A stretch of 64,000 nucleotides of DNA from NCBI RefSeq assembly GCF_000719285.1, contig NZ_JOFS01000023.1:1-64000 (forward strand), given 5' to 3'. The stretch comes from Streptomyces bicolor. Lineage in GTDB: Bacteria; Actinomycetota; Actinomycetes; Streptomycetales; Streptomycetaceae. Shown piece by piece: positions 33,925 through 43,794 of the stretch (position 1 is the stretch's first letter; every line of letters begins with the position of its first letter). A program made the position numbers and the translations under genes. The notes below the pieces were generated by a model. That model was not told the origin of the DNA. It did no database searches and saw nothing but the letters and a program-made list of their open reading frames with translations.

Positions 33925-35061
33925 ATGACAGCCCGTGAGCCCGTTGAAACCCGGACGACAGATTCGGAAAGCCGGTCGACCGAGTCGGTGAACCGGTCGG
34001 CGACGTCGAAACCCCGGACGACCGCGACCGCGGCATCGACGACCGGCCGGTCCGCGCAGACCGCGACGCTCGCCGAGATCGCCCGCGAGGCCGGTGTCTC
34101 CGCGCCGACTGTTTCGAAGGTCCTCAACGGCCGTGCCGACGTCGCCCCGGCCACCCGCACCCGTGTCGAGGGACTGCTGCGCGCCCACGGCTACCGGCGC
34201 CGCCGCGCCGAGGCCAGCCGCTCCCCCTTGATCGACCTGGTCTTCCACGAGCTGGAGAGCGCGTGGGCGATGGAGGTCATCCGGGGTGTGGAGAACGTCG
34301 CCCGGGACGCCGGCCTGAGCGTGGTGCTGAGCGAGAGCGCGGGGCGGCTGACCCCCGGCCGGACCTGGGCCGACCAGGTCGCCGCCCGCCGCCCGCACGG
34401 CGTCATCCTCGTGCTGTCCGGCCTGGACGAGTCCCAGCGTGCCCTGCTGACCAGCCGCTCGATCCCCTTCGTGGTGATGGACCCGGCGGGCGACCCGGGC
34501 GCCGACGTGCCGTCCATCGGGGCCACCAACTGGCAGGGCGGCCTCGCCGCCACCCGGCACCTGGTCGAGCTGGGGCACCGCAGGATCGGTGCGATCACCG
34601 GGCCGTCCCGGATGATGTGCAGCCGCGCCCGCATCGACGGCTACCGCGCGGCCCTGGAAACGGCGGGGCTCCCGGTCGACCAGGACCTGATCCGGCCCGG
34701 CGACTTCCATCACGAGACCGGCTACCGGCAGGGCCTGGAACTGCTGCGCCGCCCGGACCGGCCGACCGCCGTCTTCACCGGCAACGACCTCCAGGCGCTC
34801 GGGCTGTACGAGGCCGCGCGCGAGCTGGGGCTGCGGATTCCGGAGGACCTGAGCGTGGTCGGCTTCGACGATCTGCCGGTCACCCGCCTGGTGGGACCAC
34901 CGCTGACGACCGTACGGCAGCCGCTGATGGAGATGGCGGAAGCGGCGGCGAAGCTGGTCCTCGACCTGGCGCGGGAGGAGGGAGCGCCGGCGGCGACTCG
35001 GGTGGAGCTGGCGACGAGTCTGGTGGTGCGCAGCAGTACGGGGGAGCCTCCAGCGGTTTAG
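33925..35061 (+). CDS. LacI-family transcriptional regulator
   Basis: This 378-residue protein starts at ATG 33925. A disordered Thr/Ser/Arg-rich extension of about 45 residues precedes the helix-turn-helix (TLAEIAREAGVSAPTVSKVL, then NGRADVAPATRTRV and the hinge helix). Residues 100-370 form a periplasmic-binding-protein-like sensor domain with VLSESAGR, HLVELGHRRIGAITG, FTGNDLQALGLYEAA and VVGFDDLPVTRLVGPPLTTV. It is divergent from the GH3 gene, so sugar-responsive repression of that gene is the simplest reading. The long N-terminal extension is unusual; a later start is possible. Confidence 0.92.
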   Translation: MTAREPVETRTTDSESRSTESVNRSATSKPRTTATAASTTGRSAQTATLAEIAREAGVSAPTVSKVLNGRADVAPATRTRVEGLLRAHGYRRRRAEASRSPLIDLVFHELESAWAMEVIRGVENVARDAGLSVVLSESAGRLTPGRTWADQVAARRPHGVILVLSGLDESQRALLTSRSIPFVVMDPAGDPGADVPSIGATNWQGGLAATRHLVELGHRRIGAITGPSRMMCSRARIDGYRAALETAGLPVDQDLIRPGDFHHETGYRQGLELLRRPDRPTAVFTGNDLQALGLYEAARELGLRIPEDLSVVGFDDLPVTRLVGPPLTTVRQPLMEMAEAAAKLVLDLAREEGAPAATRVELATSLVVRSSTGEPPAV

Positions 35062-35136
35062 CAGGAGCGGCCTGTTGCTCTCTTGACGGGTGTTGCGGGG
35101 CGTCTCACACTTCACCGAAGCCAATCGGTTGTTCGA

Positions 35137-35149
35137 CCGAAACTTTCGG
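35137..35149. promoter_or_regulatory. GH-type LacI operator CCGAAACTTTCGG
   Basis: CCGAAA-C-TTTCGG is a perfect 13-bp dyad. CGAAAC/CTTTCG motifs of this kind precede many glycosyl-hydrolase genes in Streptomyces. Here no intact hydrolase follows, only the CBM2-like relic. Confidence 0.6.
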
Positions 35150-35154
35150 GGCCC

Positions 35155-35274
35155 CGCAATGAGATCTCTGGCATCGCCCAGGCCCTCACCATCTCGCACC
35201 GAAACCGGCGTAACGCCTCGTACAACGGGACGGTTCCCGACGGCAGTTCGGTGACCTTCGGGGAAGTCTGAGAA
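35155..35274 (+). pseudogene. decayed fragment of a CBM2-containing glycoside hydrolase
   Basis: Reading in the frame that ends at 35271 gives ALTISHRNRRNASYNGTVPD followed by GSSVTFGEV and a stop. NxSYNGTxPxGxSxTFG is a characteristic late segment of family-2 carbohydrate-binding modules. It lacks the rest of the module and any catalytic domain. An ATG at 35159 in another frame, just after a hydrolase-type operator, may be the old start, leaving 5' and 3' ends joined by deletion. The assignment rests on one short motif. Confidence 0.45.
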
Positions 35275-35336
35275 TTTCCGAAGAAAACCCGGTCTGACGT
35301 TCCTGGCCGTAATAATTCGGACTTACGTTCCTCTCT

Positions 35337-36386
35337 GTGACTGGACGAGACGAGAACGGGGACGACGGCAGACGAACGGGCCGGCGGTCGAGGGCGCTGA
35401 AGACCGCCGGCTTCGTCCTGGTGGGCGCGCTGGTGCTGGGCGTGGGGACGGCCGGCTGGGCCTACTGGCAGCTGAACGACAACATCACGAGCGTCGACAT
35501 CAACAGCGCCCTCGGCGACAACCGCCCACCGAGGGCGATGACGGCACCGCAGTCCTCGGCGTCCGCGTCCCCCCTGCCCACCGGGTCCCTGAACATCCTG
35601 GTCCTGGGCTCGGACTCGCGCAGGGGCGAGGAGAACCAGGAACTGGGCGGCGGCAGCAGCACGGGTGCCCGCTCGGACACGGCGATGGTCGTCCACCTCG
35701 ACGCCGGCCGCACCGAGGCGACGGTCGTCAGCATCCCGCGCGACACCCTCGTCACCCGGCCGTCCTGCCCCCTGTCGTCGGGTGGCTCGACGGAGGTGGC
35801 CCACAACGCGATGTTCAACAGCGCGTACGCGATCGGCGGCCCCGTCTGCGCGGTGAAGACGGTCGAGTCGATCACGAACATCCGCATGGACCACTACATC
35901 GAGATCGACTTCTCGGGCTTCGCGAAGCTGGTGGACGCGCTGGGCGGTGTCACGGTCACCACGGACGAGGACATCGACGACGAGGACAGCCACCTCCGAC
36001 TGGAGGCAGGCACGCATCACCTGGACGGGGAGCGGGCACTTGCCCTGGCCCGCACCCGGCACGGTATAGGCGACGGCAGTGACCTCGGCCGCATCGGCCT
36101 GCAGCAGAAGCTGGTGAAGGCCCTCCTGGACCAGATCTCCGCCACGTCCCTCCTCACCGACCCGGCCCAGCTCTACCGCGTCGCCGACGCGGTGACGGGC
36201 AGCCTCACGACGGACACGGGACTGGACTCGCTGAGCGAGCTGATGAGCCTCGGACAGAGCCTGAGCGGCCTGTCGTCGGACGCCGTGCGGACGGTGACGA
36301 TGCCGGTGGTGCCGGCGCCTTCGGACCGCAACCGGGTGGTCGCCGAGGAGCCGGAGGCGGGGAGCCTGTGGGAGTCCCTGCGCTGA
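35337..36386 (+). CDS. LytR-CpsA-Psr (LCP) family protein
   Basis: This 349-residue membrane protein starts at GTG 35337. A cytoplasmic basic stretch is followed by one transmembrane helix (AGFVLVGALVLGVGTAGWAYW, residues 24-44 approximately). The extracellular LCP domain (80-330) has LNILVLGSDSRRGE, a SDTAMVVHLD strand, VSIPRDTLV, and ALALARTRHGIGDGSDLGR with the Arg residues that bind the pyrophosphate lipid. LCP proteins attach teichoic acids or other glycopolymers to peptidoglycan. The length is normal and the gene appears monocistronic. Confidence 0.94.
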   Translation: MTGRDENGDDGRRTGRRSRALKTAGFVLVGALVLGVGTAGWAYWQLNDNITSVDINSALGDNRPPRAMTAPQSSASASPLPTGSLNILVLGSDSRRGEENQELGGGSSTGARSDTAMVVHLDAGRTEATVVSIPRDTLVTRPSCPLSSGGSTEVAHNAMFNSAYAIGGPVCAVKTVESITNIRMDHYIEIDFSGFAKLVDALGGVTVTTDEDIDDEDSHLRLEAGTHHLDGERALALARTRHGIGDGSDLGRIGLQQKLVKALLDQISATSLLTDPAQLYRVADAVTGSLTTDTGLDSLSELMSLGQSLSGLSSDAVRTVTMPVVPAPSDRNRVVAEEPEAGSLWESLR

Positions 36387-36416
36387 GAAAAAACCTTCGA
36401 AGAAATCCTGAGGGCG

Positions 36417-36443
36417 TGTCGATCCAGGGGTGTGCTGATCGAC
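36417..36443 (+). promoter_or_regulatory. putative ECF42-dependent promoter
   Basis: TGTCGA (36417-36422), 17 bp, then CGAC (36440-36443) lies 52 bp before the YciI/DGPF gene. TGTCGA with a CGAC/CGTC-like -10 is the target motif I recall for ECF42 sigma factors, which activate DGPF-protein genes such as the adjacent one. Confidence 0.65.
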
Positions 36444-36494
36444 GCAAGGGTGAGAGGCCGGGAAGGACCCGGTCACCGACCCTGAGGAGTCACC

Positions 36495-36851
36495 ATGCCG
36501 CGCTACCTGTCGCTCGTCCGGATCGACGAGTCCACCGCGCCCGCCGAGGGCCCCAGCCCCGAGCTGATGCAGCGCATGGGGGAGTTGCTGGAGGAGATCA
36601 CCAAGGCCGGCGTGATGCTCGACAACGCCGGCCTCACCCCGTCGGCGCAGGGCACCCGCGTGCACTGGGACGGGGCGAAGACCTCCGTCACCGACGGGCC
36701 CTTCACCGAGTCCAAGGAAGTCATCGGCGGCTACGCGATCATGCAGTGCAAGGACAAGGCCGAGGCGCTGGAGTGGGCCTCGCGGTTCCTGAAGGTCCAC
36801 GGGGAGGAATGGCAGGTCACCTGTGAGGTGCGGGAGATCGTCGAGGGCTGA
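36495..36851 (+). CDS. YciI/DGPF-domain protein
   Basis: This 118-residue protein begins MPRYLSLVRIDESTAPAEGP at ATG 36495 behind TGAGGAG. The DGPFTESKEVIGGY block is the DGPF motif of YciI-like proteins linked to ECF42 sigma factors. It precedes the sigma gene by 47 bp and has the matching promoter, so it is probably the main target of that sigma factor. Its enzymatic role is not known; the fold is a dimeric ferredoxin-like barrel in relatives. Confidence 0.92.
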   Translation: MPRYLSLVRIDESTAPAEGPSPELMQRMGELLEEITKAGVMLDNAGLTPSAQGTRVHWDGAKTSVTDGPFTESKEVIGGYAIMQCKDKAEALEWASRFLKVHGEEWQVTCEVREIVEG

Positions 36852-36898
36852 CCTGCCCTCCTTGGATCCACGGCCGCAGGGGTGTTGCATGGTGGGCT

Positions 36899-38176
36899 GT
36901 GACCTCGCAGCCCACCGACGACCGACGCGGAACCGTGGACACGACGGCGACCGTCGAGACCGTCTTCCGCATCGAGTCCCCCCGCGTCATCGCCGCCGTC
37001 ACCCGCCTGGTCCGCGACGTCGGCATCGCCGAGGAGCTCGCGCAGGACGCGCTGGTCGCCGCGTTGGAGCAGTGGCCCCGGGACGGCGTCCCAGACAACC
37101 CCGGCGCCTGGCTCATGGCCACCGCCAGGCACCGCGCCGTCGACCTGATCCGGCGCCGCGAGAACTACGCCCGCAAGCTCGCGGAGATCGGCCGCGACCT
37201 GGAGACGACCGCGCCGCCCGAGGAGCCGTCCGACCCCGAGGACATCGACGACGACCTGCTCCGCCTGGTCTTCACCGCCTGCCACCCGGTCCTGTCGCCG
37301 CAGGCCCGGATCGCCCTCACGCTCCGCCTGCTCGGCGGTCTGACGACACCGGAGATCGCCCGGGCGTTCCTGACCCCGGAACCGACGGTCGCCCAGCGCA
37401 TCGTCCGCGCCAAGCGCACGCTCGCCACGCAGAACATCGCCTTCGAGGTCCCGTACGGCCCCGACCGCGAGGCCCGCCTCGGCTCGGTCCTGGAGGTCAT
37501 CTACCTGATCTTCAACGAGGGCTACGCCGCCACGGCCGGCGACGACTGGCTGCGCCCGGCCCTGTGCGAGGACGCGCTGCGCCTGGCCCGCGTGCTGTCC
37601 GGGCTGATGCCGAAGGAGCCGGAGGTGCACGGCCTGACCGCGCTCCTGGAGTTCCAGGCCTCCCGTACGGCGGCCCGCACCGGCCCGTCCGGGGAACCGG
37701 TCCTCCTCAAGGACCAGAACCGCACCCGCTGGAACCGCATGCTCATCGCCCGCGGTATCAGGGCGCTGGCCCGCGCGGACGCCACGGCCACCGGCGCCCT
37801 GGGCCCGTACGCCCTCCAGGCGGCCATCGCGGCCTGCCACGCGCACGCGTACCGCTACGAGGAGACGGACTGGAAGACCATCGCCACCCTGTACGGCCTC
37901 CTCGCCGCCCGGGCCCCTTCCCCCGTGGTCGAGCTGAACCGCGCGGTCGCCGTCTCGATGGCCGAGGGCCCGGAGCCCGCCCTGCGGATCGTCGACACGA
38001 TCGCCTCCGAACCCGCCCTCCGCGACTACCACTTGCTGCCGAGTGTGCGCGGCGATCTGCTGCTCCGTCTCGGCCGTACGGCCGATGCGCGGGCGGAGTT
38101 CGAGCGGGCGGCGGAGCTGACGCGGAACGAGCGGGAGCGGGAACTGTTGCTGCGCCGGGCGGCGAAGACCTGGTGA
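36899..38176 (+). CDS. ECF RNA polymerase sigma factor, ECF42 type
   Basis: This 425-residue protein starts at GTG 36899. Residues 20-185 contain sigma region 2 (AAVTRLVRDVGIAEELAQDA, PGAWLMATARHRAVDLIRRR) and region 4 (LTLRLLGGLTTPEIARAFLT, AQRIVRAKRTLA). A C-terminal extension of about 230 residues carries helical repeats, including LLPSVRGDLLLRLGRTADAR and a terminal ERELLLRRAAKTW. This extension and the DGPF partner define ECF42; in that group it modulates activity instead of an anti-sigma factor. The gene ends 1 bp from the convergent methyltransferase stop. Confidence 0.92.
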   Translation: MTSQPTDDRRGTVDTTATVETVFRIESPRVIAAVTRLVRDVGIAEELAQDALVAALEQWPRDGVPDNPGAWLMATARHRAVDLIRRRENYARKLAEIGRDLETTAPPEEPSDPEDIDDDLLRLVFTACHPVLSPQARIALTLRLLGGLTTPEIARAFLTPEPTVAQRIVRAKRTLATQNIAFEVPYGPDREARLGSVLEVIYLIFNEGYAATAGDDWLRPALCEDALRLARVLSGLMPKEPEVHGLTALLEFQASRTAARTGPSGEPVLLKDQNRTRWNRMLIARGIRALARADATATGALGPYALQAAIAACHAHAYRYEETDWKTIATLYGLLAARAPSPVVELNRAVAVSMAEGPEPALRIVDTIASEPALRDYHLLPSVRGDLLLRLGRTADARAEFERAAELTRNERERELLLRRAAKTW

Positions 38177-38177
38177 C

Positions 38178-39347
38178 TCAGGCCGGCCGGCCCACCAGCA
38201 TCGTCGGCGCACCCGCCACCCGCGTCAGGAACACCGTCGCCGAATGGGGCCCCTGAGGCCTGACCTTCTTCCGCAGCTCCTCCGGCTCGACGGCCGACCC
38301 CCGCTTCTTCACGGTCAGCGTGCCGACCGCCCGCTCACGCAGCAGCGCCTTCAGCTTCTTGACGTTGAAGGGCAGTTGGTCGGTGATCTCGTACGCCGTC
38401 GCGTACGGCGTCGGCCGCAGCTCGTCCGCCGTGACGTACGCGATGGTCGCGTCGATCAGCCCGCCGTCCAACTGCCGAGCGACCTCGGCGACCAGGTGCG
38501 CGCGGATGACGGCGCCGTCGGGTTCGTACAAGTACCGTCCGACGGGCCGGACTTCAGGGTCGCTGAGCTGCTGGGACAGCAACGAGCGCGGGCCGGGCAA
38601 CAGCGTTGCCCGCACCGCCCCCGGCTCCGTCCCGAACCACAGCACCGCCTCCTTCACATCACCACCGTCCGAGATCCACTCGGCCTCGGCGTCGTCCGGG
38701 ATCGCCTCATGGGGAACGCCCGGCGCGATCTTCAGCGCGGCGCGTGGCGCCTTCCGCGCCGCCTCCACGGCCCAGGACAACGGCGGTGAATACGCCTCGG
38801 GATCGAAGATCCTCCCGCGGCCACCTCGCCGCGCCGGATCGACGAACACGGCGTCGTAGCCGCCCGTGTCCACCCCGACGACATCCGCCTCCCGCACCTC
38901 GACCAGATCCCCGAGCCCCAGCGCCTCGACATTCGCCCGCGCCACCGCCACCGTCACCGGATCCCGGTCCACCGCCAGCACCCGGACCCCCGCCCGCGCG
39001 AGCGCGATCGCGTCACCCCCGATCCCGCAGCACAGGTCGGCGACCGAGCCGACCCCCAGCTCCGTCATCCGCCCGGCCCGATACGCCGCGACGCTCGCCC
39101 GCGTCGACTGCTCGACCCCGTTCGGCGTGAAGAACATCCGGCCCGCGTCCGCCGCCCCGAACTTCGCCACCGCCCGCTGCCGCAACCGCGCCTGCCCGAG
39201 CGCGGCCGACACCAGCTCGGCGGGGTGCTCGCGGCGCAGCCGGGTGGCGACGGCGAGTTCGTCGGCGGGTTCGGTGTCGCGCACGGCGTCGAGGAGGGCG
39301 CGGCCCTCGGGGGTGAGGAGGGCGGAGAAGGAGGCGAGGTCGTTCAC
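38178..39347 (-). CDS. SAM-dependent methyltransferase, THUMP-like C-terminal domain
   Basis: This 389-residue protein starts at GTG 39347. Residues 90-200 form a Rossmann methyltransferase: VADLCCGIGGDAIALARAG is motif I with the SAM-binding Gly-rich loop, then VLAVDRDPVTVAVARANVEA and DAVFVDPARRGGRGR (motif IV). The C-terminal part (ATIAYVTADELRPTPYATAY, FNVKKLKALLRERAVGTLTV) resembles a THUMP-like RNA-binding region, hinting at rRNA/tRNA modification. The frame is open upstream to 39680 without conserved sequence. It is convergent with the ECF42 gene. Confidence 0.9.
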   Translation of the reverse strand: MNDLASFSALLTPEGRALLDAVRDTEPADELAVATRLRREHPAELVSAALGQARLRQRAVAKFGAADAGRMFFTPNGVEQSTRASVAAYRAGRMTELGVGSVADLCCGIGGDAIALARAGVRVLAVDRDPVTVAVARANVEALGLGDLVEVREADVVGVDTGGYDAVFVDPARRGGRGRIFDPEAYSPPLSWAVEAARKAPRAALKIAPGVPHEAIPDDAEAEWISDGGDVKEAVLWFGTEPGAVRATLLPGPRSLLSQQLSDPEVRPVGRYLYEPDGAVIRAHLVAEVARQLDGGLIDATIAYVTADELRPTPYATAYEITDQLPFNVKKLKALLRERAVGTLTVKKRGSAVEPEELRKKVRPQGPHSATVFLTRVAGAPTMLVGRPA

Positions 39348-39486
39348 CGGGTCATTGTCGGCCAGCCGGTGGGCTGTTCGCTCACGCTTGCTCGTCCGCT
39401 CCCTGTGGGCCAGTCGGTGGATGGTCCGTCCCCCGGCGGCGGTGTCGGCCCGGCTTCGGGGCGGGTGGCTGCGAGGATCCGGCTCC

Positions 39487-40479
39487 ATGCGAGTAGTAGG
39501 ACAAAATGACAAAAGTCGCCGCAATGGTGGAGCTGCAGGGTGTGGCCATGTAGCGCGTGGCGGGATCGCTCTCCTCGCCGTCGCCGCCATCGCCGCAGGC
39601 TGTGCGCCGCCCGGCGACGGCGGATCCCAGTCCGCACTCCCCTCCCCGAGCCGGCAGCCCCTGGAGGCCCCGCACGCCAAGGGGCCTCAGGCCAAGGAAC
39701 CCCTGGCCAAGGGGCCGCACGCCAAGGACGCCCCGCCCAAGAAGTTCCGGTCCGCCCAAGCCGCCCGGGTCGCCGCCGCGAAACACTGGCGTCTGGCCGG
39801 AGTCCCGCTCACGCCCCCGCCGCCCCCGGCGAGGAAGCCGGCGATCACCACCCGCGCGGGCTTCGAGGTCGACGGGCACGAGGAGCTGGGCCTCCCGCCG
39901 GTCTTCACCACCGTCCCCACCAAGCAGAAGGTCGTCTTCCTCACCATCGACGACGGCGCCGAGAAGGACCCGGCCTTCCTGCGGATGATGAGCGACCTGC
40001 AGGTGCCGTACACCGCCTTCCTCAGCGACTACCTGATCAAGGAGGACTACGGCTACTTCGAGCGGATGCAGGCGAACGGCGTGGTCCTGAACAACCACAC
40101 CCTCCACCACCCCTACCTCCCCGCCCTGTCCTACCTCCGCCAGAAGCGCGAGATCTGCGGAATGCAGGAGGTGATCGAGGAGCGCTACGGCAAGCGCCCG
40201 CTGCTCTTCCGCCCGCCCTTCGGCAACTACGACAGGAACACCCTGCGCGCCGCCAAGCGCTGCGGCATCCGGTACGTCCCCCTGTGGAACGAGGAGGTCT
40301 TCGTCGACCGCTGGGACTACCGAGAGTGGGACCGGAAGATCCGTCCGGGTGACATCGTCCTCACTCACTTCCGGGGCAGGGAGGACTGGAAGGGCACAAT
40401 GCCCGACATGATCCGCCGATTCCTGAACAAGGTGACGGCCGAGGGGTATGCGGTGGCCCGGCTGGAGGACTACCTGTGA
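39487..40479 (+). CDS. lipoprotein polysaccharide deacetylase (NodB family), copy 1
   Basis: This 330-residue protein starts at ATG 39487. A lipobox LLAVAAIAAGC near residue 30 indicates a membrane-attached lipoprotein. A Lys/Pro-rich linker with AKGPQAKEPLAKGPHAKD repeats follows. The NodB domain (145-325) has FLTIDDGAEKDP (catalytic base and metal Asp), NHTLHHPYL (metal His pair), RPPFGNYD and the final LTHFRG with the motif-5 His. It likely removes acetyl groups from peptidoglycan or another wall polymer. The stop overlaps the next deacetylase start (GTGA). Confidence 0.93.
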   Translation: MRVVGQNDKSRRNGGAAGCGHVARGGIALLAVAAIAAGCAPPGDGGSQSALPSPSRQPLEAPHAKGPQAKEPLAKGPHAKDAPPKKFRSAQAARVAAAKHWRLAGVPLTPPPPPARKPAITTRAGFEVDGHEELGLPPVFTTVPTKQKVVFLTIDDGAEKDPAFLRMMSDLQVPYTAFLSDYLIKEDYGYFERMQANGVVLNNHTLHHPYLPALSYLRQKREICGMQEVIEERYGKRPLLFRPPFGNYDRNTLRAAKRCGIRYVPLWNEEVFVDRWDYREWDRKIRPGDIVLTHFRGREDWKGTMPDMIRRFLNKVTAEGYAVARLEDYL

Positions 40480-41321
40480 GGTCGGCGCCGGTCCTGGGGG
40501 TGCGGGCACTGGCGTCCGTCGTCATGGCGTACGCCCTGCTCGCCGGATGCGCCGAGGCGGCCGGGCCGGTCGCCCCCGACCGAGCCGCACGGCCGAGCGG
40601 GACGTCGGCACACGACGCACGGCCGGCGAAGGACCCGACGCCCAGGGCACAGCCGTACCGCCGCTGGGGCCTGACCGCCCCACTGCCCGCGCCCCCGTCC
40701 CCGCCCACCCGGCGCCCGGCGTCACGCGCGGGCGGCGCGCTGCCCGTCGTGGACCGCGTCCCCACCCGCGACCAGGTCGTCTTCCTCACCTACGACGACG
40801 GCGCCGAGAAGGATCCCCGCTTCGTCGACATGGTCCGTGAACTGCGGCTGCCCGTCAGCATGTTCCTCACGGACAGCGTGGTCGGCCCGGGCTACGGCCA
40901 CTTCGCGCGGCTGCGCTCGGTGGGCGCGTCGATCCAGAACCACACCCTCGACCACGCCGCCCTGCGCGGACTGCCGTACGCGGGCCAGCGCGCCGAGATC
41001 TGCGGCCAGCAGAACAAGCTCCGCGCCCGCTTCGGCATCCGCCCCCAGCTCTTCCGCCCGCCCTACGGCACGTACGACGCCACCACGCTCCGCGCGGCCG
41101 CCGACTGCGGCATCGCGGCCGTCGTGCTGTGGCGGGCCGCGATGGAGGGCGACGGCGAGCTGACGTACGCGAAGGGCCCCGATCGGCTGCGCGCCGGCGA
41201 CATCGTCTCCGTCCCTTCGGGTGAACCGACCGGGCTGAGTTTGAGGGAGCGGACGACGAGGCTGCTGCGGGAGATCCAGGGGCGGGGGCTGACGGTGGGC
41301 CGGTTGGAGGACTACGTCTGA
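40476..41321 (+). CDS. lipoprotein polysaccharide deacetylase (NodB family), copy 2, motif 5 altered
   Basis: This 281-residue tandem paralogue is translationally coupled to copy 1. The lipobox is YALLAGC near residue 25. The NodB domain has FLTYDDGAEKDP, NHTLDHAAL and RPPYGTYD, so the metal triad is intact. The motif-5 segment reads GDIVSVPSGE where copy 1 has GDIVLTHFRG, so the catalytic acid His is missing. It may be inactive, altered in specificity, or use another residue. Both copies share spacing and the EKDP block, supporting duplication. Confidence 0.92.
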   Translation: MRSAPVLGVRALASVVMAYALLAGCAEAAGPVAPDRAARPSGTSAHDARPAKDPTPRAQPYRRWGLTAPLPAPPSPPTRRPASRAGGALPVVDRVPTRDQVVFLTYDDGAEKDPRFVDMVRELRLPVSMFLTDSVVGPGYGHFARLRSVGASIQNHTLDHAALRGLPYAGQRAEICGQQNKLRARFGIRPQLFRPPYGTYDATTLRAAADCGIAAVVLWRAAMEGDGELTYAKGPDRLRAGDIVSVPSGEPTGLSLRERTTRLLREIQGRGLTVGRLEDYV

Positions 41322-41350
41322 GGGAACTTTTCAGCGCTGGTCACGCATCT

Positions 41351-41422
41351 CAGCCCGTCCGGCGTTTGAGGACGAGGCCCGTTCAGGGCCGAAAGCGGGG
41401 GTCTGGGGGCGCAGCCCCCAGG
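41351..41422. repeat. dispersed intergenic repeat, copy B
   Basis: This is a near-identical second copy of 212-278, again starting CAGCCCGTCCGGCGTTTGAG. It adds a clean 8-bp hairpin CTGGGGGC-GCA-GCCCCCAG (41403-41421). It sits between the deacetylase stop and the groES regulatory region. Confidence 0.8.
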
Positions 41423-41473
41423 AGGGCCACGGCAACGCCGGTCACCGAAACGCGGCTCAGCCGGCCCAGCGCA

Positions 41474-41500
41474 TTGGCACTCCGCTTGACCGAGTGCTAA
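41474..41500. promoter_or_regulatory. CIRCE element 1 (HrcA operator)
   Basis: TTGGCACTC, nine bases, GAGTGCTAA matches the CIRCE consensus (TTAGCACTC-N9-GAGTGCTAA) with one change. HrcA binding here would repress groESL and release it on heat shock. It overlaps the promoter. Confidence 0.93.
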
Positions 41501-41515
41501 TCACGGTCATAGTCT
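41486..41515 (+). promoter_or_regulatory. groES-groEL promoter
   Basis: TTGACC (41486-41491) and TAGTCT (41510-41515) are separated by 18 bp. The -35 lies inside CIRCE 1 and the -10 just before CIRCE 2, so repressor binding would block polymerase. Confidence 0.75.
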
Positions 41516-41520
41516 CAGGT

Positions 41521-41547
41521 CTGGCACTCCCCCCTGGAGAGTGCCAA
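41521..41547. promoter_or_regulatory. CIRCE element 2 (HrcA operator)
   Basis: CTGGCACTC, nine bases, GAGTGCCAA is a second CIRCE dyad at the expected transcription start, 100 bp before groES. Double CIRCE sites are known upstream of actinobacterial groESL. Confidence 0.9.
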
Positions 41548-41646
41548 CAACGCGACGGGCAGGTCCGGCACCCGCGACGACGGATCGACCTGGTCGCCAC
41601 CTCAGACAGTTAACCCCGTGAGATCTCCGAAGGGGGAGGTCGGATC

Positions 41647-41955
41647 GTGACGACCGCCAGCTCCAAGGTTGCCATCAAGCCGCTCGAGGACCGCATCGTG
41701 GTCCAGCCGCTGGACGCCGAGCAGACCACGGCTTCTGGCCTGGTCATCCCGGACACCGCGAAGGAGAAGCCCCAGGAGGGCGTCATCCTCGCCGTGGGCC
41801 CGGGTCGCTTCGAGAACGGCGAGCGCCTTCCGCTCGACGTGAAGGTCGGCGACATCGTGCTGTACAGCAAGTACGGCGGCACCGAGGTGAAGTACAACGG
41901 CGAGGAGTACCTCGTCCTCTCGTCCCGCGACGTGCTCGCGGTCATCGAGAAGTAA
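41647..41955 (+). CDS. groES: 10-kDa co-chaperonin GroES
   Basis: This 102-residue protein starts at GTG 41647 behind GGGGGAGG. It forms the heptameric lid of the chaperonin. The conserved [20 protein letters not shown] start, the mobile loop [18 protein letters not shown] and the [20 protein letters not shown] segment are all present. It is co-transcribed with groEL1 after a 120-bp gap, under two CIRCE operators. Confidence 0.98.
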   Translation: MTTASSKVAIKPLEDRIVVQPLDAEQTTASGLVIPDTAKEKPQEGVILAVGPGRFENGERLPLDVKVGDIVLYSKYGGTEVKYNGEEYLVLSSRDVLAVIEK

Positions 41956-43704
<1,749 letters not shown>

Positions 43705-43731
43705 GGCACGCACCACCTGAAGAAGCCCCCC

Positions 43732-43765
43732 GCTGCTGTCGCAGCGGGGGGCTTCTCCCTTCGCG
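43732..43765 (+). terminator. groES-groEL1 intrinsic terminator
   Basis: A perfect 15-bp inverted repeat (43732-43746 with 43751-43765) has a TGTC loop and lies 27 nt past the groEL1 stop. T-richness after it is modest. Confidence 0.9.
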
Positions 43766-43794
43766 GGCGATTCACCGGCCTTCCCGCGGCCGGG

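Noticed and set aside
41403-41421. Dedicated terminator of the deacetylase pair
   Set aside because: The hairpin is part of the dispersed repeat; termination there is possible but cannot be separated from repeat structure.
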